Positions 34,025 through 42,954 are shown, numbered from the stretch's first letter. The stretch: 64,000 bases of DNA from Haloarchaeobius salinus (GCF_024464185.1 NZ_JANHAU010000002.1:62001-126000); one strand, 5' to 3'. Made by a program: numbers and translations. The notes: generated from the letters alone by a model not told the origin.

Positions 34025-34294
34025 ATGGCAGTCACGCTCAAGGACTTCTACGCCGACTGGTGTGGCCCCTGCAAGACGCAGGACCCCATCCTCGACGAGC
34101 TCGAGGAGGACTGGGCCGATCGGTTCGAGGTCGAGAAGATCAACGTCGACGAGGAGCAGGACGTCGCGAACGAGTACCAGGTCCGCTCGCTTCCCACGCT
34201 CATCGTCGAGAACGACGACGGCGTCGTCGAGCGCTTCGTCGGCGTCACCCAGCGCGAAGATCTCGAGGACGCCCTCGAGAAGGCCGGCGCATAA
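34025..34294 (+). CDS. Thioredoxin
   Basis: This 89-residue thioredoxin is slightly shorter than the usual 105-110 residues because the first strand and helix are trimmed. The active site is WCGPC at residues 12-16, and the cis-Pro is in RSLPTL (about 58). It reduces disulfides in the cytoplasm. The ATG at 34025 directly gives MAVTLKDFYADWCGPCK and is preceded by a TATA-like box at 33991, so no longer N-terminus is likely. Confidence 0.94.
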   Translation: MAVTLKDFYADWCGPCKTQDPILDELEEDWADRFEVEKINVDEEQDVANEYQVRSLPTLIVENDDGVVERFVGVTQREDLEDALEKAGA

Positions 34295-34369
34295 CCGCGC
34301 CGACGGTGGTGGTCGGGGCACCGTGCCCCTTTTCGACGTCTCGATTCCCGCGAGCAACAGCAGCCCCCG

Positions 34370-35038
34370 CTACTCGAACTTCACGCCGACGTCGTGCATG
34401 CCGTCGTTGTAGCGCGCGATGTTGATGACCAGCGGCGTGACGCTCTCGACCTCCGCCGCGTTGGCGAGCGGGCCGGCGTCGAGCGAGCGCAGCCCCTCTA
34501 ACTCGTCGGCGAGCTGGCGCACGATGTCCTTCGCGTCCGGGTCGTCCCCGACGACCAGCGTGTCGAGGTCCAGCTCCACGTCGAGGTTGGCCAGCCGGTC
34601 CGCCGACAGGTTGTGGAACGCGCCGACCACGGAGATCTCGTCCGGCGCTGCCTCCGCCGCGATGGCGGTGACACTGCCCGCACCGGGACGGTGGTAGTGC
34701 ATCCCGTCCTCGTCGCCCTTCATCCCCACCGCTGGCGAGACGAGGATGGTGTCCTCGTCCAGCTTCTCCGCGACCGAATCGACGGTGTCACCGACGTGGT
34801 ACGGCGGAACGGCCAGTACCACGACGTCCGCACGGTCGGCCGCCATCTCGTTCGCGAAGCCCTTCACCGTCCGGTCGACACCCCGGCTGTCGAGCTCCGT
34901 CTCGTACGACTCCGCGGCGGTGCGTGCCTTCTCGGCGTCGCGCGAGCCGATCAGTACCTCGTGGTCCGTATCGTAGGCCCAGCGGAGCGCGAGCCCCTGG
35001 CCGATATCGCCCGTGCCACCGAGCAGTGCGATTCGCAT
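34370..35038 (-). CDS. npdG: NADPH-dependent F420 reductase
   Basis: This 222-residue Rossmann enzyme moves hydride between NADP(H) and F420. The dinucleotide loop is LLGGTGDIGQGLA at the N-terminus, the NADP phosphate site GSRDAEKA lies near residue 31, and later NpdG strings are VLAVPPYHV, GSVTAIAAEAAP and VVGAFHNLSA. With CofE and the mer-like enzyme it supports an active F420 system. The promoter is a TATA-like CTTATTCA about 24 bases upstream. Confidence 0.95.
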   Translation of the reverse strand: MRIALLGGTGDIGQGLALRWAYDTDHEVLIGSRDAEKARTAAESYETELDSRGVDRTVKGFANEMAADRADVVVLAVPPYHVGDTVDSVAEKLDEDTILVSPAVGMKGDEDGMHYHRPGAGSVTAIAAEAAPDEISVVGAFHNLSADRLANLDVELDLDTLVVGDDPDAKDIVRQLADELEGLRSLDAGPLANAAEVESVTPLVINIARYNDGMHDVGVKFE

Positions 35039-35061
35039 ACCCGTGTCGTGGACCCGGACCG

Positions 35062-35069
35062 TGAATAAG
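35062..35069 (-). promoter_or_regulatory. TATA-like box of npdG
   Basis: On the minus strand CTTATTCA lies 24-31 bases before the npdG ATG at 35038, consistent with a leaderless transcript. Confidence 0.55.
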
Positions 35070-35176
35070 GGTTCGGAGTCGGCAGGTGAACGTGTGAAAC
35101 GGGGAGGTGGTCGCCGGTGACGGGGCGTCCGCGAGAAACACTGGCGAGAACAGTTCGAAAAACTTCGTCTCGCCGC

Positions 35177-35584
35177 CTACTCCCCGTCCCGCGCGGGCGT
35201 CTCGTTGTACTCGCTGGCACGCCAGAGGAAGGTGAAGAACGCGGCGAAGTAGCCGAGTCCGGCACCGGCCCAGCCCGCGACGCTCGGGATCACGCCTTCG
35301 AGGGCGGTGGCGGTGGCGAGCGCGCCGATGACGGCGGCGAGTTCGACGAAGACGAGGTCGCCGAACTTGCCGGCCCAGGAGCGCTCCGCGAGGTAGCCGT
35401 CGGTGTCGAACGTGCTCGCGACGAGTGCGAAGACGGCGATGCCGACGGGGGTCGAGAACGCGATGCCGAGGGCGGTGCGCTGTGCCTCGGACATGCCGGC
35501 GATGGTGGTCGACTGGAGCGTGCCGGCGATGACGCTCCCGATGACGAGGAAGACGATGACGACGGCGATGCGCTTGACGTTCAT
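35177..35584 (-). CDS. Four-helix membrane protein, unknown
   Basis: This is a 135-residue protein with about four membrane helices and a short charged C-terminus (WRASEYNETPARDGE). The ATG at 35584 begins MNVKRIAVVIVFLVIG. Eight earlier in-frame codons lack membrane or family character. Halophile-typical acidic loops separate the helices. I do not recognise the family. It lies about 90 bases behind the pilin-like gene on the same strand. Confidence 0.72.
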   Translation of the reverse strand: MNVKRIAVVIVFLVIGSVIAGTLQSTTIAGMSEAQRTALGIAFSTPVGIAVFALVASTFDTDGYLAERSWAGKFGDLVFVELAAVIGALATATALEGVIPSVAGWAGAGLGYFAAFFTFLWRASEYNETPARDGE

Positions 35585-35674
35585 GGGCAGGCTACCGTCC
35601 CCGAGCACGAAAGGCGGTTCGACTCCGGCCGGTGGCCGGGCCGGGACGACGGCCGGTCACGGCGGCAGCCCCGT

Positions 35675-36196
35675 TCACGCTGCGGTGACGGTGGCGTTCG
35701 CGAGCGGGACCTCCTGCCCGTCCTCGACGTAGTACACGGTGACGGTCTGGCTGGACTCGACGCCGACGAGGGTGACAGAGTCGCCCGCCGTGACGCGGTC
35801 GTCGGGGCCGGTGTCGAACCGCAGGTCGGCCCACGTCGCCCGGTCGCCGTCGACCGCCACGACGAGGCTCCCCGCGCGGGGCGAGCCACCGCCGGCGTGC
35901 GCGAGCGTCGCCGAGCCGTCGGCCTGGACCGAGAGATCGAACGCCACGTCGGGTGCCTCGACCGGCCCGTCCGGGCTCTGCGTGAGTGCCCAGGCGACGC
36001 CGCCGATGCTCGCCGCGAGCATGAGGACGACGACGCCGACGACCACCAGCCGGCGTCGTGGGTTCGCCAGCTCCGGTGCCCGGGGGTCCGTCGCCGGCGA
36101 CCGGGCGTCCCCGACTGGCTCCTCGTCTCCGTGCTCGGCTGGCCCGCCGACGTGCCCGTCCTCGCCCGACGGCGGTCCACCGTCACCATCGCTCAT
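35675..36196 (-). CDS. Membrane-anchored protein with pilin-like C-terminal domain
   Basis: This 173-residue protein has an acidic disordered N-terminus of about 48 residues, then one membrane helix (about 49-70), then an outside beta domain resembling the C-terminal half of archaeal type IV pilins (DUF1628-like), with LVVAVDGDRATWADLRFD and DDRVTAGDSVTLVG. The long charged front and lack of a class III signal peptide mean it cannot be a normal pilin. It may be a pilin-like receptor or a decoy anchor. Function unknown. Confidence 0.68.
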   Translation of the reverse strand: MSDGDGGPPSGEDGHVGGPAEHGDEEPVGDARSPATDPRAPELANPRRRLVVVGVVVLMLAASIGGVAWALTQSPDGPVEAPDVAFDLSVQADGSATLAHAGGGSPRAGSLVVAVDGDRATWADLRFDTGPDDRVTAGDSVTLVGVESSQTVTVYYVEDGQEVPLANATVTAA

Positions 36197-36316
36197 AGCC
36201 GGACCGTCGCTCGCCTCCGATAAAGTCGGTGTGGCCGGACGGCGACGCGACGGCCGACGCTGGCGGCGGCGCTGGAACTGACGGGTCGGTGCTTCGAGAA
36301 CGAGCGTCGAAGAACG

Positions 36317-36610
36317 TTACTCCGCGCAGCAGGGCTCGGCTTCGTTGCAGTCGGCCTCGCCGCCGTCGGCCGCCACCTTCTCCTCCTCGATCTCGTAGAG
36401 GCTCTGTCGAGCGTCGGCGAAGTAGACGTCCTGGTTGACGAGGTCGATCTCCTGTAGCCGTTCCAGTGCGTACCGGACCGTCCGGGCCGAGAGCATCGAC
36501 TCCTGGACGATCTGCTTCTGGGTGAGCGGCCCGTCGTATTCGAGCACCTTGTACACGAGCTTGGCGCTGGGCGGTAGCTCCTCGAGTTCCTCCCCGGTTG
36601 TGCTCATCAT
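36317..36610 (-). CDS. Winged-helix transcriptional regulator with Cys-rich tail
   Basis: This 97-residue winged-helix protein has its DNA-binding part near residues 13-60 (PPSAKLVYKVLEYDGPLTQ, SMLSARTVRYALERL), similar to small MarR/ArsR-type regulators of haloarchaea. The last dozen residues (DCNEAEPCCAE) hold three Cys, which could bind metal or sense redox. Two adjacent ATG codons (36610, 36607) may start translation. It is divergent from the EMC6-like gene with promoters back to back. Confidence 0.85.
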   Translation of the reverse strand: MMSTTGEELEELPPSAKLVYKVLEYDGPLTQKQIVQESMLSARTVRYALERLQEIDLVNQDVYFADARQSLYEIEEEKVAADGGEADCNEAEPCCAE

Positions 36611-36632
36611 TACGAATCGAAAACCGCCACGA

Positions 36633-36698
36633 CCTTAAAGTTCACCCCAACGACTCCGCCGGACACCTGCCAGGACGGGAGACAAGCGAACGCCTTTT
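36633..36698. promoter_or_regulatory. Divergent promoter pair, HTH gene and EMC6-like gene
   Basis: On the minus strand CTTTAAGG (36633-36640) lies about 24-30 bases before the HTH start. On the plus strand CCTTTTTACCGG (36687-36698) lies about 27-37 bases before the EMC6-like ATG. Both fit TATA positions, so the two genes face away from a shared 113-base region. Confidence 0.55.
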
Positions 36699-36723
36699 TA
36701 CCGGCGCTCACACACCCACGAAC

Positions 36724-37062
36724 ATGGCTACCGATACGGCTGGCTCCGATACGGCAGACTCGGAGGACCAGCACTTTCATACGGTCACGCGGACCGCCCT
36801 GTCGGCGGGGGCGGGGGTCGCCGGTGCCTTCGTCTCGGCCTCGCTCACCGCGGGGGCCGAGACGGCGGCGATCGCGGCCCAGAACCAGACGGCACAGCTC
36901 GTCGTCATCCTCGCCATCGCGGTCCAGCCGCTCCTCCAGCGGCTGCTCGGCGTCTACAAGGACGACTTCGGGGCGAAGGACTTCCTGTTCATCGCGTTCA
37001 TGACCTTCTCCTTCTGGTTCGTGACGTGGGGAATCATGCTCAGCGCGCAGCAGCCGGGGTGA
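36724..37062 (+). CDS. EMC6-like membrane protein
   Basis: This 112-residue protein has three membrane helices and is related to the EMC6/archaeal homologue that helps insert membrane proteins together with an Oxa1-like protein. Landmarks are LSAGAGVAGAFVSASLTAG and a conserved QPLLQRLLGVYKDDFGAKD loop before the last helix (FLFIAFMTFSFWFVTWGI). The stop lies 3 bases before the RLI start, and a GGGGTGA ribosome-binding match overlaps it. Family role in archaea is inferred. Confidence 0.82.
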   Translation: MATDTAGSDTADSEDQHFHTVTRTALSAGAGVAGAFVSASLTAGAETAAIAAQNQTAQLVVILAIAVQPLLQRLLGVYKDDFGAKDFLFIAFMTFSFWFVTWGIMLSAQQPG

Positions 37063-37065
37063 ACC

Positions 37066-38880
37066 ATGGCCGACGACAGCATCGCGGTGGTCGACCTGGA
37101 GCGCTGCCAGCCCGACCGCTGCAACTACGAGTGCAAGAACTTCTGTCCGCCGAACCGCACCGGCAAGGAGTGCATCACCCTCCGCGGCGAGGACGCCATG
37201 GAGGGGAAACCCGACCAGGTGCGGATCTCCGAGGAGATCTGTCTGGGCGAGACCTGCGGTATCTGCGTCGAGAAGTGCCCGTTCGACGCCATCGAGATCA
37301 TCAACCTCCCCCAGGAGCTCGACGACGAGCCGGCACACCGCTACGGCGAGAACGCCTTCTCGCTGTACGGGCTCCCGGCCCCACAGGAGGGACAGGTCAC
37401 CGGTATCCTCGGCCCGAACGGCATCGGGAAGACCACCGCGGTGCGCATCCTCGCGGGCGAGATGCGGGCGAACCTCGGCAACTACGGCACCGAGCCGGCG
37501 TGGGACGACGTGCTCGACCGCTACCGCGGCACCGAGCTGCAGGCGTACCTGCGCGAGCTCCGCGACGGCGACGTCAGCGTCGCCCGCAAGCCCCAGTACG
37601 TCGACCAGATCCCGAACCAGTTCGACGGCACCACCCGCGAGCTGCTCGCCTCGACCGACGAACGGGGCGACCTCGACGCCATCATCGACCGGCTGAGCAT
37701 CCGGCCCGTGATGGACCAGCACATCGGCGACCTCTCCGGCGGGGAGCTCCAGCGCGTCGCGCTGGCCGCGACGCTCGCCCGGGACGCCGACTTCTACTTC
37801 CTCGACGAGATCACGCCGTACCTCGACATCGGCCAGCGGGTCACCGCCGCGCGGCTCATCCGCGACCTCGCGGCCGACGGCGACCGGTCGATGCTCGTCG
37901 TCGAGCACGACCTGGCCATCCTCGACCTGCTCGCGGACAACCTCCACGTCGCCTACGGTGAGCCCGGCGCGTACGGTGTCGTCACGGACCCGAAATCCGT
38001 CAGGAACGGCATCAACGAGTACCTGAAGGGCTACCTCGACAACGAGAACATGCGCATCCGGCCGAACGCCATCCAGTTCGAGGAGCACGCCCCGCGCACC
38101 GTCGCGAAGGGCGAGGTGCTCGTCGAGTACCCCGACCTCGAGATGAGCTACGGCGAGGGCGAGTTCTCGCTGACCGTCGACGGCGGCACCGTCCACGAGA
38201 ACGAGGTGCTCGGCATCGTCGGCCCGAACGGCATCGGGAAGTCCACGCTCGCGAAGCTGCTCAACGGCAGCCTCGAACCGGACGAGGGCGAGCTCGACTT
38301 CCGGCTCGACATCTCCTACAAGCCGCAGTACGTCGAGATCGACCAGCCGATGCGCGTCGACACGTTCCTCATGTCCATCACGGACCAGTTCGGTTCCTCG
38401 TACTGGAACACCGAGATCGCCCAGCCGCTCCAGCTCGAACGCATCATGGAGCAGAACCTGGAGGACCTCTCCGGCGGCGAGCGCCAGCGCGTCGCCATCG
38501 CGGCGTGTCTCTCCGAGGAGGCCGACCTCTACCTGCTCGACGAGCCATCCGCGCACCTCGACGTCGAACAGCGCGTCCAGGCGACCAGCGCCATCCGGCG
38601 CTACGCCGAGAGCCAGGACGCGACCGTCATGGTCATCGACCACGACATCTACATGATCGACCTGCTCGCCGACCGGCTGATGGTGTTCGACGGCGAGCCC
38701 GCCGAGCACGGTCACGCCGGCACGCCCCAGCCGATGCGCTCGGGGATGAACGAGTTCCTCGCGAACCTCGACGTGACGTTTCGTCGGGACGAGCGCACGA
38801 AACGACCACGCGTCAACAAGCCCGACTCGCAGCTCGACAAGCAGCAGAAGGAGGAGGGCGAGTACTACTACTCGGCCTGA
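37066..38880 (+). CDS. Ribosome recycling ATPase RLI/ABCE1
   Basis: This 604-residue protein splits ribosomes after termination and couples that to initiation. The N-terminal domain holds eight Cys for two 4Fe-4S clusters (CQPDRCNYECKNFCP and CLGETCGICVEKCP). Two ABC domains follow, with Walker A GPNGIGKTT and GPNGIGKST, signatures LSGGELQRV and LSGGERQRV, and Walker B ending in LDE. Length and order match archaeal ABCE1 exactly. It is probably co-transcribed with the EMC6-like gene just upstream. Confidence 0.97.
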   Translation: MADDSIAVVDLERCQPDRCNYECKNFCPPNRTGKECITLRGEDAMEGKPDQVRISEEICLGETCGICVEKCPFDAIEIINLPQELDDEPAHRYGENAFSLYGLPAPQEGQVTGILGPNGIGKTTAVRILAGEMRANLGNYGTEPAWDDVLDRYRGTELQAYLRELRDGDVSVARKPQYVDQIPNQFDGTTRELLASTDERGDLDAIIDRLSIRPVMDQHIGDLSGGELQRVALAATLARDADFYFLDEITPYLDIGQRVTAARLIRDLAADGDRSMLVVEHDLAILDLLADNLHVAYGEPGAYGVVTDPKSVRNGINEYLKGYLDNENMRIRPNAIQFEEHAPRTVAKGEVLVEYPDLEMSYGEGEFSLTVDGGTVHENEVLGIVGPNGIGKSTLAKLLNGSLEPDEGELDFRLDISYKPQYVEIDQPMRVDTFLMSITDQFGSSYWNTEIAQPLQLERIMEQNLEDLSGGERQRVAIAACLSEEADLYLLDEPSAHLDVEQRVQATSAIRRYAESQDATVMVIDHDIYMIDLLADRLMVFDGEPAEHGHAGTPQPMRSGMNEFLANLDVTFRRDERTKRPRVNKPDSQLDKQQKEEGEYYYSA

Positions 38881-38914
38881 GCCGGGACCGGTCCGCTGCG
38901 TCGTCGGTCTCCGT

Positions 38915-39517
38915 TCAGTCGTCGGCCGCCTCGACGGGCGTCTCGAGGCTCACCTCGACGTCCTGTGCGAGGGAGACGAGCGTGTAGACGGGGGCCCGCC
39001 GGGCCCACTCGTCGACCATGTCCGGGTCGAGGTCCGGCCCCTCGATCTCGACCTCCGCCGTCAGGTTCTGGAACACCGAGTCGGCCTCGGCGAGCTCCGC
39101 GAGACTGAACAGGACCGCGGGGTCGAAGTCGGTCCGGACGTCCGTCCGGAGGTGGTCGATCTCGACGCCGTTGGCGGCGGCGTTGATGGTGATACCGACG
39201 TTGATGCAGGCTGCCAGCGCCGACAGTGCCGCCTCGACCGGTTCGATCCGGTCGGTCGCCCCGACCCACCCGCCTGCGTCGAGCACCTCCTTCCAGCCGC
39301 CGTACGGGACGGTGTACTCGCGGGTCTCGCGGGCGATGGTGTCGCCGCCGAGCTCGTACGAATCTATCTTCGCCAGGCTGTGGGCCGCCGTCCCCTCGTA
39401 GGTCGCCGACGCGCCGAGTCCGAGCTGGACCGCCTCGGGCTCGGTGGCCGCGTGCTCGGCGAACTCGCCGAGTGTCTCCAGGTCGATTCCGTGCATGAGC
39501 TGCTGGTCGTCGGTCAT
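38915..39517 (-). CDS. OsmC-family protein
   Basis: This 200-residue protein is of the OsmC/Ohr fold. The family heart is seen in VEAALSALAACINVGITINAA, carrying the conserved Cys (about residue 106), with a second half of alternating strands. Catalytic OsmC proteins reduce organic peroxides using a pair of Cys. Only one clear Cys is visible here, so peroxidase activity is doubtful and it may belong to a subgroup of other function. The ATG at 39517 is the compact start. Confidence 0.85.
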   Translation of the reverse strand: MTDDQQLMHGIDLETLGEFAEHAATEPEAVQLGLGASATYEGTAAHSLAKIDSYELGGDTIARETREYTVPYGGWKEVLDAGGWVGATDRIEPVEAALSALAACINVGITINAAANGVEIDHLRTDVRTDFDPAVLFSLAELAEADSVFQNLTAEVEIEGPDLDPDMVDEWARRAPVYTLVSLAQDVEVSLETPVEAADD

Positions 39518-39677
39518 GTGTTGTCGCCTCCCGGCAAGCGGAGCTACGGCCCTCGAGCGGTTGTAGTTAGCTCGCGCGATCTCGGCGGGGGGTCCCGGCC
39601 CTGCGGTCACTGCGAACGTGCTACGGACTGCCGGCGAGTCGGGGACTGCCGGGACGGCACGCCCTATCGTTCCGGCA

Positions 39678-40502
39678 TCAGCCGGCGAGCGGTGCGGGTT
39701 CGAACGGTCTGGCCTCGCTGCTGTGGCGCTCGTAGACCTCCCGTGCCCATTTCCGGACGGTCGGGTTCGCGGTGTCGACGAGCGCCTGGACCGTCCCGCT
39801 CTCCCGTTCGTAACAGCTGATGGCGATGCGGTCGTCGAGCAGCGCGGTTCCGTACGGTGGGAGGCCGTCGTGTTCGAGGACGGTGAAGTTCTCCCGCTCC
39901 AACAGCTCGGTACAGCGCTCGGGATACGTCGAGCAGAAGTACGTGTGGCAGTTCAGTCGGTCGACGATGGTCGTGTCCAGCCCGTCGTCGACCCGTCGGC
40001 AGAGCACGTCGAAACAGGGCTCCATCAGGGCGACCTCGGGGCGGATACAGCGCAGCGTCTCCGTCCCCCGGAGGAGCGACTCGAACCGGTTCACCGGTCG
40101 GTACGGGAAGTCGGGGGTCGCGACCGTCACGGTCAGCTCGGCCCAGCTCTCGACCGGGAGCCCGGCGACAACGTCGGGGAGCCAGTGCCAGACGTCCCGC
40201 AGCTTCCGTTCCGTCTCTAGCCGTTCGAGCAGTTCCGCGACGCCGTCGGCGACGGCCTCGCCCAGCCGCGTCGCCACGTACCGGTAGCCGTCCTTGCGGA
40301 CCCAGAGCCGGTCCTCGAACTCGCCCAGCGTCCGTCGCATGGTGGACGAGGACACGTTCGCCAGCTCGCAGAGCTCGGAGCGGCTGCGCGGTCGGTCGGT
40401 CAGCACGATGAGTGTGGGGATGCGGTGCGCCGACCGTGCGAGGTAGGCGACGTCCGCGATCGACCTATCGCCAATGCCATGTGGGTTGGTACCTATCTCC
40501 AT
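39678..40502 (-). CDS. HTH regulator with FilR1/DUF1724-like domain
   Basis: This 274-residue protein begins with a winged helix (about 15-90: SAHRIPTLIVLTDRPRSRSE, SSSTMRRTLGEFEDRLWV). It continues with a domain of about 160 residues resembling the FilR1/DUF1724 ligand-binding part of haloarchaeal and methanogen regulators (DRLNCHTYFCSTYPERCTEL, ISCYERESGTVQALVDT). The signal is unknown. It diverges from a lipoprotein gene 149 bases away, which may be its target. Confidence 0.85.
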   Translation of the reverse strand: MEIGTNPHGIGDRSIADVAYLARSAHRIPTLIVLTDRPRSRSELCELANVSSSTMRRTLGEFEDRLWVRKDGYRYVATRLGEAVADGVAELLERLETERKLRDVWHWLPDVVAGLPVESWAELTVTVATPDFPYRPVNRFESLLRGTETLRCIRPEVALMEPCFDVLCRRVDDGLDTTIVDRLNCHTYFCSTYPERCTELLERENFTVLEHDGLPPYGTALLDDRIAISCYERESGTVQALVDTANPTVRKWAREVYERHSSEARPFEPAPLAG

Positions 40503-40651
40503 ACTCTGGCTACGCCCAGCGCGTCAAAAACTGTTGGGTAACCGTCTGTGGAGCTGGGTGCGGGCGTGTGTGGCTGACCGGTCACCCCGAACGGGGCGCG
40601 GTTGCACCCCTCCCCTCAAGACACTTACCGGGCGAGACTGACGGTTCGACC

Positions 40652-41197
40652 ATGCGACGCCGCGCCCTCCTCGCAGCGACCGCGACCGCGCTCGGAAGCG
40701 CCACCCTCACCGGCTGTCTCGGCGACGGCGAATCGGGCGGTGACGGGACGAACAGCCCGGACCCGGCGACGAACCGGACCGCGACGCCGACCGACACGGC
40801 CACTGCGACCAGCGCGGATTCGTTCACCGAGAACTGCCCGACGGAACCGGACATCGACGGGCTCCCGGCCCGACCGGCGGCCCTCACCGAGTCGTCCGTC
40901 GTCGACTACCTCCGCGAGTTCGAGGAGGTGTACGTGGTGGCGACGGACGACAGCTACGCGGCCATCGCCTCCATCAGTGTCACCGAGACCACGGCGGCGG
41001 ACGACGGCTACGAGGTCGACATGGCCGTCGAGGGCGTCGAGCCCACGCGGACCGGAACCGCGACCGAGCAGCCCGCCGACGCGACCGCCCACCGCGTCAC
41101 CTACCGGCTTCGGGGGGACACGCTGGTCCGCGAACTGCGTGGCTACCCCGCTGGCCGAGCGCTCTCGGAGGACTGCTGGACGGTCTCGACGGCGTGA
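40652..41197 (+). CDS. Tat-exported lipoprotein, unknown
   Basis: This 181-residue protein begins MRRRALLAATATALGS and reaches a lipobox LTGC (Cys near residue 22), a typical haloarchaeal twin-arginine lipoprotein signal. After a Thr/Pro-rich linker comes a small acidic domain with strands (EEVYVVATDDSYAAIASISV). Two further Cys occur near the ends of that domain and might form a disulfide. No family recognised. The neighbouring divergent regulator could control it. Confidence 0.8.
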   Translation: MRRRALLAATATALGSATLTGCLGDGESGGDGTNSPDPATNRTATPTDTATATSADSFTENCPTEPDIDGLPARPAALTESSVVDYLREFEEVYVVATDDSYAAIASISVTETTAADDGYEVDMAVEGVEPTRTGTATEQPADATAHRVTYRLRGDTLVRELRGYPAGRALSEDCWTVSTA

Positions 41198-41355
41198 GTA
41201 CCGCGACCGGCTTTCGAAGCCCTTAACCCCCTCAGTGGAGAATTTCGGGTAACTCGCTGGCGGACGGGCTCCAGCGGGCACCTGCGCACAACAGGTCATC
41301 GGAATGTGGTTCGCCGACGCGAACTGAACCGGACAACGCCCGTGGTGATACACAC
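41198..41355. other. Leader region of the L15e gene
   Basis: A TATA-like CCCTTAACCCC sits at 41219-41229, yet the L15e ATG is at 41356. If that box is used, the mRNA would carry a leader of about 100 bases, unusual for this genome. No known riboswitch shape or ribosomal leader motif was recognised. Confidence 0.35.
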
Positions 41356-41946
41356 ATGGCACGAAGCTTCTACTCCCACATCAAGGAAGCCTGGCGGGAC
41401 CCGGACGACGGGAAGCTCGCCGAGCTGCAGTGGCAACGAAAACAGGACTGGCGACAGGAGGGCGCGATCGAACGCGTCGACCGCCCGACCCGGCTGGACA
41501 AGGCCCGCGAGCTGGGCTACAAGGCCAAGCAGGGCGTCGTCGTCGCCCGCGTCTCGGTCCGCAAGGGGAACGCCCGCAAGCAGCGCCACAAGGCCGGCCG
41601 CCGGTCCAAGCGCCAGGGCGTCAACCGCATCGGCCGCCGGAAGAACATCCAGCGCATCGCCGAGGAGCGCTGCGCCCGCAAGTACCCGAACCTGCGCGTG
41701 CTCAACTCCTACTGGGTCGGTGAGGACGGCTCCCAGAAGTGGCACGAAGTGATCATGGTCGACCCCGAGCACCCGGCCATCGAGAACGACGACGACCTCG
41801 GCTGGATCTGCGACGACAGCCACACGGGTCGCGCCTTCCGCGGCCTCACCAGCGCCGGCAAGCAGAACCGTGGCCTGACGTTCAAGGGCAAGGGTACCGA
41901 GCACACCCGTCCCTCGAACACCTCCGGTCGCGGCCGCGGCAAGTAA
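41356..41946 (+). CDS. rpl15e: 50S ribosomal protein L15e
   Basis: This 196-residue protein of the large ribosomal subunit is found in archaea and eukaryotes. Conserved stretches are MARSFYSHIKEAWRDPDDGK, a basic core with GRRSKRQGVNRIGRRKNIQR and the LNSYWVGEDGSQKWHEVIMV strand. The C-terminus reads GLTFKGKGTEHTRPSNTSGR. The basic patches stand out in a proteome that is otherwise very acidic, as expected for an RNA-binding protein. Confidence 0.97.
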   Translation: MARSFYSHIKEAWRDPDDGKLAELQWQRKQDWRQEGAIERVDRPTRLDKARELGYKAKQGVVVARVSVRKGNARKQRHKAGRRSKRQGVNRIGRRKNIQRIAEERCARKYPNLRVLNSYWVGEDGSQKWHEVIMVDPEHPAIENDDDLGWICDDSHTGRAFRGLTSAGKQNRGLTFKGKGTEHTRPSNTSGRGRGK

Positions 41947-42087
41947 CCACGCCACCTTCTTTCGGTTTCGCGGACCGACCAGCGACGCGTGCGCCGGTCG
42001 CCGTGGCAGCACGTCCGTGCCCGCAGCCACCCACGACCGACTGCCGGAACCGGTCGGTTCATCCCGGCCCGGGCGAGAGGCCTGAGC

Positions 42088-42954
42088 GTGAACGGTATCG
42101 CCCTCGCGCTGTTCGCGGCGGTCCTCTTGGGTGCCTACATGTTCGGCGTGAAGCGCTACTTCGCCGCGTACCCGGCGTCGGTGTACATGTTCGGCGTGTA
42201 CGCCGCCGCCGTGGTCTGGTACCTCCCGGTCGCCGTGGCGACGACGGACGGCCCGCCCGTGCCGACGACCGTGCCCGGGTTCGTGGCGTCGCTGGCGGTT
42301 TCGGTCGGCGTCGTGGTCGCGCTGCTCGCGTTCTTCCGGGCGCTCTCGACCGGTGACGTGAGCTACGTCGCGCCGATCAGCAAGGTCGTCCCCGCGTTCG
42401 TCCTGCCCATCGAGGTGCTGGTCCTGCACGAACGCCTCTCGACGGTGCAGATCACGGGTATCGTCGTCGTCACGCTCGGGCTCTACCTCGTGAACTACGA
42501 GCCCGGCACGCTGCTGGAGCCGCTCGAGCGGGCCGTGCGAGCCCGTCCCGCCCAGCTCGCGCTGCTCAGCGCGGCGACGTTCGGGGTCGTCGACGTGGGG
42601 AAACGCGTCGTGCTGCAGGAGCTTGGCGTCGACCCCGCCGCGTTCGTCGTCGTCATGCTCGTCACCACGTTCGTCGGGGTCGTCCCGCTCGCGCTCCCGA
42701 AGCTCGACCGGGCGGCGATGGCCGCCGACTGGTGGAAGTTCGTCGCCTTCGGGGCCGTCGTCGCGGTCGGCCAGCACGTCATCTCGCTCTCCTTCACGAC
42801 GCTGCCCGCGAGCGTCGCCTCGCCCATCGTCAACGCGCAGGCGGTCGTCGCGGTGCTCCTCGGCGGGGTCGTGCTGGAGGAGCCGAACTTCCGGCTCCGG
42901 CTGGCCGCCGCCAGCGTCGCCATCGCGGGCGTCGCGCTCATCACGCTCGGGTGA
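42088..42954 (+). CDS. EamA/DMT-family transporter
   Basis: This 288-residue protein has about ten membrane helices in two repeated five-helix halves. Family strings include YVAPISKVVPAFVLPIEVLV in the first half and LPASVASPIVNAQAVVAVLL in the second. DMT proteins export or import metabolites, and the substrate here is unknown. The GTG at 42088 begins VNGIALALFAAVLLGAY. The in-frame ATG at 41989 would add an Arg-rich tail without helix character. Confidence 0.87.
   Translation: MNGIALALFAAVLLGAYMFGVKRYFAAYPASVYMFGVYAAAVVWYLPVAVATTDGPPVPTTVPGFVASLAVSVGVVVALLAFFRALSTGDVSYVAPISKVVPAFVLPIEVLVLHERLSTVQITGIVVVTLGLYLVNYEPGTLLEPLERAVRARPAQLALLSAATFGVVDVGKRVVLQELGVDPAAFVVVMLVTTFVGVVPLALPKLDRAAMAADWWKFVAFGAVVAVGQHVISLSFTTLPASVASPIVNAQAVVAVLLGGVVLEEPNFRLRLAAASVAIAGVALITLG

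Noticed and set aside
36610-38715. 701-codon minus-strand open frame antisense to RLI
   Set aside because: RLI on the plus strand is certain. The antisense frame has no family features.
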